DNA of 64,000 nt from Adineta vaga. Lineage: Eukaryota; Rotifera. Location: positions 1,860,001-1,924,000 of the forward strand of contig CP075497.1 of assembly GCA_021613535.1 (NCBI GenBank). Direction: 5' to 3'. The translations under genes and the position numbers were made by a program. This document shows, piece by piece, positions 46,668 to 59,018 of this stretch; position 1 is the first letter of the stretch, and every line of letters starts with the position of its first letter. The notes beneath the pieces were generated by a model, which was not told where the DNA came from, searched no databases, and saw only the letters and a list, made by a program, of their open reading frames with translations.

Positions 46668-48311
46668 ATGGCATCTTTTATTTGTAACGTTCCATCCGAT
46701 GTATCTGTACCACCACGATACGTTGTTAATCTTGATTTACCACCTGCTGTAAGATGGCAACATATTCTTCGTTTATATCTCGATCAATTTCATGCTGTTG
46801 AAAAGAAAATTGATTCAATGATCAATGAAATTATTGGTCAATGGGCAGGACCAATGCTTGAAACAATTTTATCAACAATTATGTCTGGTATAACACGATT
46901 AGGATTAGTTTATTATGGTGAAGAATTAAAAGGTTTTTCTCAAGAAACAGGAATAGCATTGGGTAAATTAGTTTTAATACAATTTGTTTATGAATGTTTC
47001 GCATGTTGTACATCGATTGTTTGTCAAAATAAAGAAACAAATATTCCAATACATATTCGAACAATGGATTGGGAATTAGATTTTTTAAAACCATTAACAA
47101 TCGGTATTTATCAAATATAATTCGAATGAAACTAATAAATAAGATGTTGAAATTTAGATGTTGATTTTCAAAAAAATAATCAAACGATTTTTAAAGCAAC
47201 AACATGGGTTGGATATGTTGGAATTTTAACAGGAATGAGAATGCATAATGGATATTCTGTATCCGTTAATTTTCGACATACAGGTGGATCATTAACAACA
47301 AATCTTAAAACAGCTTTAGCAAGGTAAATCGATTTTAAACTTATAAATTACAAAAACAAATTTCTTCGAAATTAGTGGTTGGCCTATTGGTTTTCTTGTA
47401 CGTGAAATTTTAGAATCAACAAATAATTATGATTTTGCTGTTGAACATTTTGGACATTCATCTATCATTGCACCATGTTATTTTACAATATGTGGAACAA
47501 GCCAAAGTCGAACTATTGGAACGTTATTAACACGAAAACAAAACATCGAGGAAAAAAGGTAAAAAATTAAAATGAAAACAATTTCATATTTACAAATTTT
47601 CTATTCTATTAAAAAAGATGGATTGTATCTGAACAAGGAGCAATTATTCAAACAAATATTGATCATTGGAGTTCAGCAGAAAATGAAGATATTCTTTTTT
47701 CAATTAGACGTCGAAATTTATCTAAACAATCATTAAATCAAATGAAAATAATTAACGAAGAAAATCTATGGAAGGTAATTCTACAATAACAATAATTCTC
47801 TAAATATCGCTATCAAAATCGTTTCTATTTAGTTAATATCTGAATATCCAATATGTAATAATATTACAATTTATGGAACATTTATGTGTCCAGAATATGA
47901 TATTTATCATACACGATATCCACAAGATGATATACAATTTCAATCGAAAGAAAAAGCAGAGTTTATCTTAACAACAGATTTAAAAGTAAGTCATGAATGT
48001 CTTCGATCAGAATATCAATATTTCAGTTTTTTTTTCTTAAGGAAATTTCAAGTACATCATCATCATCAACATCAACTCATATTTGTCATAAATGTGAACG
48101 TGAATTTAATATAAATGATAATTTAGGTGGTAATTGTGCGCATATGGGTAAATGGCATGCAAAATTTGATGATTGTTCATATTTAAAATGTGGTTTTCAT
48201 CTGGGTAAAACAGCTTCTATTGGTAAACAACATTGGTCTTGTTGTTATTCATTAGATCAACATTCGAATATTTGTAGTAAAAGTGCTTCACATACATTTA
48301 TTAAACATTAA
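46668..48311 (+). CDS. NAAA/acid-ceramidase-like amidase with C-terminal CHORD-like zinc domain
   Basis: Six exons (46668-47103, 47158-47323, 47376-47558, 47618-47774, 47833-47985, 48042-48311) join to 454 aa. The first 365 residues follow the N-acylethanolamine-hydrolysing acid amidase family: VVNLDLPPAVRW, nucleophile in CCTSIVCQN, PIHIRTMDW with the Arg and Asp of the active site, TTWVGYVGILTGM, TICGTSQSR, and ICNNITIYGTFM with the oxyanion Asn. The enzymes are autoproteolytic Ntn hydrolases that cleave fatty-acid amides. Two things are odd. There is no signal peptide although relatives are lysosomal. The last exon adds 90 residues with CHKCEREF, NCAHMGKWH, KCGFHLGK, HWSCCYS and a final C-x3-SH, a zinc-binding pattern resembling CHORD domains. 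Confidence 0.88.
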
Positions 48312-48655
48312 TTAGTGAAAATGTATTTCTGTGATAATTTATATATATATATATAAACTTGAAATATTTTGTCAAAAGAGAAAGATCTATCGGATAAGAT
48401 TAGATTTCACATTACCTTTTAGGATGAATCATATGAAGGAAGATCGGTTTACGTTTATGCTGTTATGAAAAAAGTATAACATTATTTGCTTTCGAATGAT
48501 GCAATTATAACAAACACATGGGAATTTCTTTTTTTATTTTCTGTTTTTCCCACGAGAAGTTGTCCGAGAAATTTCAGTTCTATAAGCATTAATCATCGCT
48601 TTGAATCAAACATTGTTTACTGATCGTCTGTTTTATAAAATAAAATAGTAACAAT
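48312..48655. other. Intergenic
   Basis: About 340 nt with a TA microsatellite at 48341-48356. No gene seen. Contains the amidase 3' end and the mini-RING promoter. Confidence 0.4.
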
Positions 48656-48844
48656 ATGCAAATGTCATCATCATCATCGTCGTCGAATTCTAATACTCTT
48701 TGTGTTGTATGTTCAATAAGACATCGTGCACTAGCTTTAATACCTTGTGGACATTTCAATGTATGTGTACAATGCGGACATGGGTTATGTGTATGTCCAA
48801 CATGTGGAACAAATATTAAAGGATTGATACGAGTATACGATTGA
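48656..48844 (+). CDS. Small RING-finger protein
   Basis: A 62-aa single-exon frame: poly-Ser leader, then one RING-HC domain. Ligands run CVVC, ten residues on PCGHFNVCVQCG, and CPTCGTNI, i.e. C3HC4 spacing with short loops as in the C-terminal RINGs of IAP and Mindbomb-type ubiquitin ligases. It ends GLIRVYD right after the RING, also as in those proteins. It could be a stand-alone mini E3, or the last exon of a longer gene, but the ATG and upstream sequence give no splice acceptor that I trust. Eukaryotic in character. Confidence 0.72.
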   Translation: MQMSSSSSSSNSNTLCVVCSIRHRALALIPCGHFNVCVQCGHGLCVCPTCGTNIKGLIRVYD

Positions 48845-48962
48845 ATTATATATTGGATATGTGGGATTTCGACACAGTTTTCAATGACTTAATCCTGATT
48901 CGAAGAACTTTTTTATTGTAATAAAATATTGTTTATGTTCTGAATTATTCTAAATGATTATT

Positions 48963-50151
48963 TCAGACATGTTTAAGAAGAAATGCAATAACATCTTTGA
49001 TATATTTGTTATAAACTTCTTCAGCATCTGATTCAGCATTGAAACCATGACCACGACCTTCAGCTAAAACAAGCACATGAGTAATATGATTTAATTGGAG
49101 TTGTTCAGCAAGATGAGTTGCATTGTCAACAGGTGTTACTTGATCAGCTGTCCCATGAACAAAATAAGTCGGAGGAAAAGTTGCAGCATAAAGTTCAGGA
49201 AATAAACAATGTGATTCTTGGGGAATTTTCTTCAATACATCTTCATTGGGTACTGAACGAAGTGATGCAGAAAGACCACTAATACCTGTGAGATAATCGA
49301 GAAATGTCCCTGTTTCTGTAAATATCTGTATAAGAACACCAGTGGTTCGCGCTTTTTCACCACTTTCAGGTATTGGCCATGCAAGAGGAACATCACTTAC
49401 TGGATGATGAGAATGATTTGTTTCTCCACTGATTATCTTGAGATAAGATTCATATTCAGTAGTATCAATTGTTATGGGTGATTTAACTGAATAATAAAAT
49501 GAAGAAATTAAATGACCACCTAATCCATAAAGACTAAAAACAGCTTTGGGCTTTGGCTTTGCATGAATAGCAGCAAGATATGCAACATAAACACCTGCAC
49601 TTGCTCCACCAACAGCAAGTCGAGAAGAATCAATGCGAAATGATGTATCATTCAAATCTTGATTAATTCGATCAGATGAAAGATAATTGAATAAGTTCTT
49701 AACATCAGCAAGAATATCATGACCAGTACATGGAATTAAAAGTCGATAATCAGCAGAAATAAAAGCCCAACCAATCGATAAAATATCTTCTGAAACAGAA
49801 AATAATTACAATTATAGCCATGAAAACTTTATAATTCTTTTCACTTACTTTTTAGTTGTAATGGAATGAAAGATTGTCTATTACCTCCAATTAATCCACC
49901 ACCATGGAAAAATATGAAAGCAGGAATATTTCTATCAGTGACTTTTTCCGTTGATGGAAAATCGATATCCAAATGTATATCTAAATCATTCACACGTGAA
50001 TAAATGAGAGTCGTTGTTGGTTGACATCTTAGCAGAAAAGATTTTTTTACAAAAGAAAGGATATGAATAACAAATATATATAGAGAGCAATGTGGTTTGA
50101 TAATGATGAATCAGAGATGATAGAGCAAAATAAAATGTCCTTCAAAGACAT
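48963..50151 (-). CDS. HSL-type (alpha/beta hydrolase fold-3) esterase; 5' end uncertain
   Basis: Two exons are secure: 50027-49849 and 49789-48963, with a 59-nt intron. The fold-3 esterase motifs are in order: FFHGGGLIGGN oxyanion loop, GWAFISADYRL, nucleophile elbow VGGASAGVYVAY, acid in HGTADQVTP, and His in GRGHGFN. It should hydrolyse small esters. The first exon lacks an in-frame ATG. Immediately upstream in the correct phase is MSLKDILFCS (ATG at 50151) running into a hydrophobic ALYIYLLFISFL that would make a good signal peptide or anchor, but joining it needs a 23-nt GT-AG intron, much shorter than any other here. Treat the start as open. Confidence 0.8.
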
Positions 50152-50635
50152 ATACTGGAAAAATAAGAAGAGCAGAAAAAAGTTGTAATATGATGATTCA
50201 TCGCTTAGTGCATATGCACACATTCGTTCAATACTGAGTCATCATATTCAGAATGAAGTTAGAAATTCTAATTTCGTACTAGAATAATTTGATTGAAATT
50301 TATTGACTGATTTTATGATATTATATCCGTCTTTTTACATTGTGCTCACATCATTCAAATGTGTTGATAATATATTTTCATTAGAAATCTATTCAAGTGA
50401 TTATTCAATCGTTTGAAATGTTTGATGTATTTATAAACCATACATACGTTTTGACGAGGTCGAATAATAGAACTGAAAAGAAAGAATAGTCACAAAACAC
50501 ATACATACATACATAGTGATGAAAAAGAAAAAGATATGATTGCTCGATTTGTTTACAGACAGAAATGTAAAACGATCTTTGTTCATTCTTGTCTATAAAT
50601 AAAATATCCAAACAACCACACGCATAGTTTAAATC
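50152..50635. other. Divergent intergenic region
   Basis: About 480 nt between esterase (minus) and TIKI-like gene (plus). A short CATA repeat lies near 50500-50514. No convincing gene. Confidence 0.4.
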
Positions 50636-51927
50636 ATGCATTTTATTCTTCTAGTAATTTTAGTCACGTGCCAAGTATGAAATTAAAAATCATCGATTTC
50701 TATATTGTAAATTTTTTTTTATATTATATAAAAGATTTGTACATCAACAGTTTTGTTTCGTCTTACAAGTAAAAATCCTAATGTTTCAATTGATTTCGCT
50801 TATTTTCTTGGTACAATACATGTTATACAAGATCGTATTTGGCCTTATTTTTCTAATGAAACAATAAATATCTTGAATGAGAGTGAAGAAATTTGGGTTG
50901 AACATGATTTCACTGATCCACATGTTAGTAAACATATATATGAATGCGCAATTGCTAAAATGACACCAAAATTACAATCTCGTATTCGTGAAAAAACATG
51001 GTCAGAATTTCTTAATGAAACATCGAATAATAATTCATCTCAATCAAATAGTATTTATATTTATTAATGAAAAATATTTCAAATAAAGACCTATATCTCT
51101 TTTAGATACTGAACAATGGCGAACATGGTTTATAAAAAAACAATCAACAACAAATAATTATTTGTCACGTAATCGAACAATCGGTAATGATATTATATTT
51201 GATCATCGAATTATTCTCGAAGGTTATCTAAATAAGAAATTTGTTGGTTCACTTGAATCAATTCCTGATGATTGTTTTCAAGTAAATCATTATTAAAGTT
51301 AGTTTTTTTTGCGAAAGATTAAATTTTATTTTCATGTAGATTGTCAATCCAATCAATGGTACAGATTCTTGGAAACCAATTAATTCCAAACAAGAAAATT
51401 TTCTCTCTCTTCTCTATAATTGTGGTTTAGTTGCTGATGATTTTATCAATGAAATTTATAAATATTTAGATTTAATTAAAATGAAATATCGTAATCAACA
51501 AATGATGAAACAAATTCGAAAATTATTACAAACAAATCCACATAAAAAATATCTGTTTGCTGTTGGTTCAGGTATAAACATTGAATTTCTTATTTTAAGC
51601 AAAAACAAAAAAAAATGTCATTTTTCAATTATTTAGCTCATCTTTTTGGAAATATAAGTATTATTCAAATGTTACAAGAACAATATCAAAATGATTACCA
51701 TATCGAACGATTAAATATAACAAATCCATATTTTACCCAACAGTATGATTTATTTAATTCTTTTTCTTCTTATTTTAATTTGTTTTGTTTTTTTTTCAAC
51801 TAGAAATTGTTCTGATAATGAATTTCAACGATTGATTAATGAAATGAATTTCGTTTCAAACAATACAATTGGCAAAAGATTTCTTAATAATGAACTATTT
51901 AATCAATTATCAGCATCTTTTTTTTAA
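50636..51927 (+). CDS. TIKI-family (TraB-like) secreted metalloprotease
   Basis: Six exons (50636-50674, 50735-51050, 51106-51281, 51340-51571, 51637-51742, 51804-51927) join in phase to 330 aa. The signal peptide is encoded by the first 39-nt exon (MHFILLVILVTC). The TIKI/TraB fold shows AYFLGTIHVIQDRIWPYFSN with the GTIH metal motif, EIWVEHDFTDPHVSKHIYEC, and the second His motif FAVGSAHLFGN. Animal TIKI proteins are membrane proteases that trim the N-terminus of Wnt ligands. Here no C-terminal membrane span is visible, so the product may be secreted. N-glycosylation sites (NET, NGT, NNT) are frequent. Wnt as substrate is inference from family only. Confidence 0.87.
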
Positions 51928-52357
51928 ATAAAATTCTTACATTTCTATAATGTCGATCAATGTTCTTGAATATGTTTTCTTTCTCGTTAACAATGACAAA
52001 TGACTTGTACATAACTTTTCGTATTAGAATGATCAATGGTATCTCTCGTCGTGATTTCGTCACCGGTAAAAATCGTCTCGTTGAAATAGAGGGAGAAAGA
52101 GAAGAAAAAGATTAGTAGTCTTCTTTCGTCGTTTGTTTTCAAATGTCGATGTAATGAAGAGAGAGATGTACACAGATGTGTGAGAACATGTAGAGATGAA
52201 TGACATATCTTTGTTCGATTCTCTTTGATTAAAAAGAATTTCACATTGAATATATAAATTCAAAATCTTAACACATTTATTGTTCACTAAATAATCATCA
52301 GTTAGTTCAATGTTGAACAAAAAAAACCCGCTAATAATGAGATGAAGATTTATCATC
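51928..52357. other. Intergenic
   Basis: About 430 nt between two plus-strand genes; minus-strand frames here (51987-52359) look non-coding. Promoter of the next gene expected. Confidence 0.4.
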
Positions 52358-54514
52358 ATGATTAAATTTCAATTGATAATATTCTTTACATTAATAATTG
52401 GAGTTTATACTCGATGTAAGTTTATTCAATTGTTTAGAAAGAAATAAATAAATCAATTGATTTTTATCTTTAGTTTTCGAATATGAATTACCAAATCGAA
52501 CGATAACAATATGTCCAAGTTATTCATTAATAACTCTTGAATGTCCTCAAATTCCATCGATATTAGATCAACATTCATGGCGACCAACTCTTCCGAAATA
52601 TTTAATATCAATTGATTATATTCGTTCCTTTCCATTACGTCTTGGTTTTGATCCTCGATCATGTCAACCAGATGTAAATCATGCTTGTTATAATTACGAT
52701 TTACGTTATATCAATACGTTATGTAATGGAAAACCTCAATGTTCGGATATATCTGCTTATCAAATACGTGAACGAAGTTTATGTGCTTTTAAAGCTGTAA
52801 CTGAAATTGGCTTTCATTGTGTTCCAACATGGAATTTACCGGAAATTCAGACGAAATGTGACATATGTCAAAATACTTCAATCACAAGTGATTATGGTTT
52901 TATTTATTCACGAAATTATCCATTAAAAACAGTTCGTACATCTTGTTTTACAACAATTTATGCTCGCCCAAATCATAAAATAATTCTTTATTTTGTCGAT
53001 GGAGAATTAAATCATGATCAATTACGAATTGAAAGTGTTACAGCGAATAGTATATCAATATTAAATATAAGTTTAAATGGAAATTTAACTACACAACGAT
53101 TAGCAGCATCGATTCATGAAATGAAAATTACATTTCTTCCAAGTCAAATTTATTCTTATCATCCAACTTATTATTTACTTTATTTTTATATGATACCGAT
53201 TTGTTCAATTACTGAACCATGTTTACCTTTACCACCATCGATCTTATCAACCACACCTTTTTATCCCACAGGAACAACAAATCGAATGAGAATTCAATCA
53301 ATTGGATGGATGAAAATACCAAGTAGAAAGAAAAGATTTCTTCTAAATATTCATTTCTCTTTTTATTTTGTTTATAGACTTATGGATTGTTATTCCAATT
53401 ATTCTTGCTTATATTTTACTTTTACTTTTAATCGTTGTTCTCGCACTTTTATTACAGTAAGTCAAATCTTCATTGATAAACTTAATTCTAAATCAAATCT
53501 TTCAGACGACGTCGTAAACAACGGAAATTATCGGAAGATTTACGAAAAGCACCAATCTCCTCGCGATATTTAAATGCAAGTGGTACTTCAAGTCGAGCAC
53601 AATTAGTAACACCATTACCACCTCCTCCTCTTCCTCCTCTCAATAATCCAGATCTTAACTATGGCACTCATTCATCACGTCGTCATCGTCAAATGAGTGT
53701 ATCACAAAGTACTCATCAACCATTTCCAACATCTTCATTTGTTCAAAATTCCGATCGATATTATCGTTCAAGTCGAAGTGATTTTGATCTTCATCAAAAT
53801 AATTCCAATGGAATCAATTCTCATTTTCATACATCCATACCTTCACGTACTGCTCATCCTCGAACATTTAATGAAAATCCTCGTGGTTATGATACAATTG
53901 ATCATACATCAACGAATCAACGTCGTCGTGCAATACCAAAATCATTTTCTGATTGTGATTTATGTAAACGACGTGTAATTGATGAAGAATATGAAGAATA
54001 TTTAAATAAACATCATGAAGATGATAATTGGCGATTAGAAAATACGAATTCTCAACGTCGAATGGAACCTCGACCTTATCGAGATAAAATCAAAGAACGT
54101 GTTCGTGAACGTTTAACTGTTCGACAAATTCCTAATGATGAATATGTACCATCAGCAACATCGACAGTTGAATATTCAACAGTTTTACCACGTCATCAAA
54201 GGATTTCAAGTGAATCCAATCAATCTCTTCGACAATTACCATTTGAATATATTCCCCATGAAAAATCTTCCACAACTGAACGTTTAACAACAGCAACAAC
54301 AACAAATAATCTTCCAATCACTGAAAATCATGCACGAATATTTACACGGAAATTTTATGAACATGATGATAATGATACAAGAAATCGTCATTTTCCCGAT
54401 ACACGTGAAATTCAAGAAATGTCGCTTAAAATGAATGAACAACAGAATTTCACTCGACAACCATATTATCATCCTCAACAAAAACATTTTAATGAAAATA
54501 CAAGTGAAATTTAA
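52358..54514 (+). CDS. Single-pass receptor-like protein with Cys-rich and CUB-like ectodomain
   Basis: Four exons (52358-52415, 52474-53322, 53378-53456, 53506-54514) join to 664 aa. Signal peptide MIKFQLIIFFTLIIGVY. The first ectodomain has eight or so Cys (ICPSYSLITLEC, RSCQPDVNHACYNY, LCNGKPQC, SLCAFKAV, GFHCVP), reminiscent of rhamnose/SUEL-type lectin modules. The second is CUB-like (YGFIYSRNYPLKTVRTSC). A separate 79-nt exon encodes a clean membrane span (WIVIPIILAYILLLLLIVVL). The cytoplasmic tail of about 335 aa begins RRRKQRKL and is Pro/Ser/Arg-rich (PLPPPPLPPLNNP) with several Tyr in acidic settings (DEEYEEYLNKH). Adhesion or signalling receptor is plausible. No specific family recognised. 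Confidence 0.78.
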
Positions 54515-55318
54515 GTTTTTTTTTCTTCTTCTGTTCATGGTCAATGTAAATGTCTTCATCTCTTTTTGAAATGTAACTCTCAGACAAAAAACCTTGAATT
54601 TCAATTTACAATGTGACATACAAAATCATTTGACACTTATTACATAGATAATCTTTCAATCGAATCATTCATCTTTTTTTCTTTGATTGATTCGAAAGAA
54701 GAAAAAAAATGAAAGAATGAATGATTGTGATTATTCAACTAGATCAAGTGGTTTTCCCTCTCCTATTGTTAATCTATGTAAATATCTTGTTAAATGTCAA
54801 TATTAACATAAGAAGATTGAAACAAAGCCATGTTCATATTAATTATGAATATTCAGTTCACTGTTCTTTTACACCTTAAGAAATCTGTTTTATTTTCAAC
54901 TCACAAAAGATTTCAACGTAAACATCCAGTAGAAGAAAGATCATATTTGTACTGTTTCTCTCTTTCTGTATTGAACAAATCTTATGTGTTCCTACAGATT
55001 ATTATCGTGTTTTAATTACAGTTAAGATTTTTTGTTTGTGTTGATCTTGATTATCATAGAAAGCACTCTAAGGTCATTTTCTTAATGCTTTTGGCATGAA
55101 GACAACTTGGATTCTACTTCTGAACAAGAATGACATTTTCATTTGATAGTCGATTATTGAAATTGAAAAGTTTAGCTCAAAGCTTCTTTTCTTTTGAATA
55201 TACTAATTAGATATACTTTGTAAAACGAGATAAATTCATTATTATTTATTAATAAAATGTTTTTTTGTCATAAACTACTCTGTGTGACATAAAAAAACAT
55301 TCTGAGAAAAGTGCATTC
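54515..55318. other. Intergenic
   Basis: About 800 nt, AT-rich. The short frame 54830-55015 shows no family. Promoter of the GPCR expected in the right part. Confidence 0.45.
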
Positions 55319-56383
55319 ATGTCGTCAACATCCAATACAACTCAAATTGAATCTTCAATTCCTTCAAATCGAATAATAATATTCTATATTTATATATTTC
55401 TATTGATTCCATCATTTCTATGTTCATTTTCAATCTTCTATTATGTTATTCGAATGCCACAATTACGAAAACAACACGTTAATCATACTATTCTTTTATT
55501 ATCATTCGTTTTATTTATTGAGGTAAGTTATATCAACATTTCAATTCATTTTCATCCTTTTTTTTTGTTGCTACTCTAGGCTTTAACCGATCTACCCATT
55601 CGTTTATATTATCTCCATGAAAATACAGTTCTTATTCATACAGGTGCATTTTGTATGTTTTGGAATTGGGAAGCTTCAGTTTTAAATATCATTGGATTAC
55701 ATTTAATAGCATTTGCATCTATTGAACGGCATCTCTTTGTTTTTCATAATCAATTTCTTACGCGACATCGTTTATTATTTTCAATTCTTCCAATGATATT
55801 TAGTATCATTTATCCATTAGGATTCTATACAGCAATTGTTTTTGGTTCATGGTGGTGTACAAATACTTATGATTATTCTTCATTAGCTTGTGGCGCACCT
55901 TGTTATTTGATTACGTCAACATTTTTTCCATTTTTTGGAATTTTAACACATCATGTTCTACCAGTATTTATAGTTCTATTTGCGAATTCAATAATTGTTA
56001 TTCGTGTTTGGTATCAAAAAACTCAAATGCATCGAGCAAATGTTTGGCGAAAAAATATTCGTATGAGTATTCAATTATTTTCAATTGCATTTACATATTT
56101 AATTGTATGGATTCCTCAATGTATTTTATTCTTGTTACTTTCATTAGGAACTAGTCATCTTCAAGCGTTATCTGGCTGGTTAATTTATGAATATACGGGT
56201 AATTTTACTTCATTTACTGTTGTATTTTGTCCATTTGTTGTATTGGCTGGTCTTCCTCAATTACGTCACCGAATGAAACAAGACTTTACAAAGGTTTTCT
56301 CTCGTCCAAATGCCGTAAATCCAAATACAAGGGAACTTGCCAATAATATGAGACAAATAAGACTAACACAGGAAAATCAATAA
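55319..56383 (+). CDS. Rhodopsin-like orphan GPCR
   Basis: Two exons (55319-55522 and 55580-56383) give 335 aa with seven hydrophobic segments: IIFYIYIFLLIPSFLCSF, HTILLLSFVLFIE, the TM3 region ending IAFASIERHLFVFH, LFSILPMIFSIIYPLGFY, HHVLPVFIVLFANSIIVI, MSIQLFSIAFTYLIVWIP, and TVVFCPFVVLAGLP. ERH takes the place of the DRY motif, and the NPxxY motif is degenerate (FCPFVVLAGLP). Cys in AFCMFWNW and CGAPCYL could form the extracellular disulphide. The N-terminus carries NTT and NHT glycosylation sites. Likely one of the lineage-expanded chemosensory-type receptors; ligand unknown. Confidence 0.85.
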
Positions 56384-56461
56384 AATATTTTGATTTTGTT
56401 TTCATTGTATTCTTATTGTTTGTTTTGAATAAATCGACATTTATTAGCAATGAAGTGTTCT

Positions 56462-57624
56462 TTATATTGAACTGTTTTTATTTACATGTAATTCTTTTTG
56501 CTCTTTTATTAATGCTTCATTTTCAGTTCGACGTCGTACACATAGATCTGTAATAAGAACAGGTGATTTTCCATAACAAGGTAAAACTTTAGTTGTTTCA
56601 ATATGAATTTTGCCAGGCGCTACACAATATTGACCAGCTAATGGAAGAAACCAAAACCAATGATCATCTCTTAATGCTGCAAATATATAAAAGCAAGCAG
56701 CGATAAAATAAAGTATATCAGCAGTCACATATAAGTCGTCTGTATTGTATAGTTCGGGATGAAGATTGATTCGTATATAATATATGACATACATAAATGA
56801 AGCAGTCGTCGTCGTTACGTATGCAGTAGTATCTGGATCATCGAATGTAAATCCACGACCTAATGTTCGGATATAAGTCATATACCAAGACATGATCCTA
56901 TAAAAATAATATTTATTGCACACAACTACACCTCCCTCATCCTTATTCGTGTAAAATTGTTTTTAACTTACCATCCAAATGATGCAATTAGTTCAATTAT
57001 TGATGCAGCCATTTCTATCCTGTGCACTGCAATTGTATATGAACCACCAAGAGTATCTTGTTTTGGATACAACATAGCTGACCATATATATAATGTAGCT
57101 GCTATTACATTCAAATATTCAGGTATCATAATAATATTTAGCCACGATTGATCGCGCCATGCCCATATATAAGTAAAAGCTGATATTAAGTGAATAATGT
57201 TAAAAACTAAAAACTAAATTTTTTTTCAATACTTAGTAAAATACGAATATCATTTACCAAGATAAAGTCGATTAGTCAACAGAGTATGGTGTACAGGTTG
57301 ATCAAGAATTGAAATTGAGGGTGTTGTCATTATATTACTGAACGATTCTCCAATAGACGTAATTGATGATTCATCAAACGAATGAAAACTCGTAATTAAC
57401 ATTCCAATTGCATAACCAAGATATATAAGATTAGCAAACATATACCGACTACGTAGTGTTTTTCGAAAACATATTGGTATTCGTGTTCGTATCTGTTTCC
57501 AAGTCAATGCTTGCCAAATCGAATCAAATGATTGTTGTTCATAAAAAGGTGCTGTTGGATCTAATGTATCATCATCAGAATTATCTTTTCGAACAAGTAT
57601 TCGTTTTTCATCATCAGAACGCAT
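56462..57624 (-). CDS. Multi-pass membrane protein, family unknown
   Basis: Three exons (57624-57258, 57206-56972, 56897-56462) join in phase to 345 aa. An acidic/basic N-terminus (MRSDDEKRILVRKDNSDDD) is followed by about six hydrophobic segments, among them FANLIYLGYAIGMLI, FNIIHLISAFTYIWAW, YLNVIAATLYIWSAM, IEMAASIIELIASFGW, and ADILYFIAACFYIFAAL. The tail is polar with four Cys. Conserved-looking Trp and His within the membrane regions are noted. I do not recognise the family; a transporter, tetraspan or orphan receptor are all possible. Starts at the ATG at 57624, not at the earlier TTG. Confidence 0.78.
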
Positions 57625-58292
57625 CTTTCTTTTTTTACCAAAATGCCCCAATCATGTAAAGAAAATATTTTTCTCTTCGTTCTCAATGACACGAAATATA
57701 TTCACACGTGTCGTAGGTATGAAAAGAAATCTGTTTATCGTATAGGTGAAATATATTGATACAAACGAGGTTTGAATGAATCAAATAGCATAGACATATT
57801 TAGTCACACTTTTTCCTCTTTATGAGTATTAAAAAAAAACAGTGAAAACGTTCGATGATGAAAAAAAATGATCTTGAACTCATCATGTTTTGTAATGTGG
57901 ACTGACGTTCATTTATGAAAGAAAATTGATGAATTGATTAAAAATAAAACTTATTGAAAGATATCAAATTTCAACTGTCGTTTAACTCAATTCAATATAA
58001 TAAACTCATTCATCAAGGACAATTATTAAGATAAAAAAAAAAGCATAAAATCCTGTTCATGAGTAAATATTAACATAGCTTGTTTTTCCTGACAATTTAT
58101 ATCAAGCACAAACATCTGCTGTCAAATAATATGTATTGATCAGTAAAATATCACGCATTTCCTTTATTCATCACAGACATTATCTATATTTATTTTCATT
58201 TTTCTCGCATTTTCCAGGTAGAATTTTCTACAAATATAAATACAATAAAATCCAAGCAGATTTGCTATCAGTTTAGAAACAAAACTTACACA
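57625..58292. other. Divergent intergenic region
   Basis: About 670 nt between the multi-pass protein (minus) and the Lys-rich secreted protein (plus). No RNA gene or repeat recognised. Confidence 0.45.
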
Positions 58293-58943
58293 ATGAAGTT
58301 AGTTCTTGTTTTTGCTTTATGTTTATTAGTAAGTTCACTTTTTTTGCTTTGAAAATTATAAATTTCTTATGAATATATAGATCTGTTATATTCATACAAC
58401 ATCAAGTGAATCATCCGGAGCAAAGAAACAAGCATCAACAAAAGATAAAGTAAAAAAACCTGACAATGTTCATTCAAAAGCAAAAGACAAAACTAAAGCC
58501 CATGGAAAACCACCAATCAATCGAGATGGAACAAAAGAGAAACGAACACCTCAAAGTAAATCTTTTATTATCTTAATTCAAAACTTTCTTTCTAAAATTT
58601 CGTTTCAGTTCGAACTCCATTCGATAAAGTTCTTGATAAATTATCAAAATGTGCCTTATCATCATCAGCATCACCATCATTAATTGAAGTTATGGAAGAA
58701 AATCTTAAAGAACTTCAAACCGATGAGAAATATCGCTCACTTTTCAATGCAGCTCCACATGTAGCTACTTTCTTGAAAAAACAAAGAAAAGATTCAAGTA
58801 AATTTATTCCTGGTTTACAACAAGCTTTGAATGCTGATTGGTCAAATCCAGCATGGAAATCCGCAGATGAAATTGAAACACTTTTTCGTCCATTAAAACA
58901 ACAATTTGTCTATGCAATGATGAGATTTAATTGTACATCTTAA
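58293..58943 (+). CDS. Small secreted Lys-rich protein
   Basis: Three exons (58293-58328, 58381-58555, 58609-58943) join to 181 aa. Exons 1-2 encode a signal peptide (MKLVLVFALCLLICYIHT). A disordered Lys/Ser/Pro stretch follows (KKQASTKDKVKKPDN), then a compact helical C-terminal domain with two Cys (LDKLSKCALSSSA and MMRFNCTS), probably one disulphide, and a run of amphipathic helices (LIEVMEENLKEL). The ATG opens the signal peptide. Resembles secreted regulatory or matrix peptides in general shape only; no family recognised. Confidence 0.75.
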
Positions 58944-59018
58944 TTTCTTATGAAAAACAAAAACAGAAACGAAAAAGAACTTCTGATTTCGTGATTACAA
59001 TACATTTTATTTAAAAAT

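Noticed and set aside
54132-54619. Minus-strand frames opposite the CUB-like receptor tail
   Set aside because: Shadows of the coding strand; rich in Leu/Ile because of antisense AT-rich codons.
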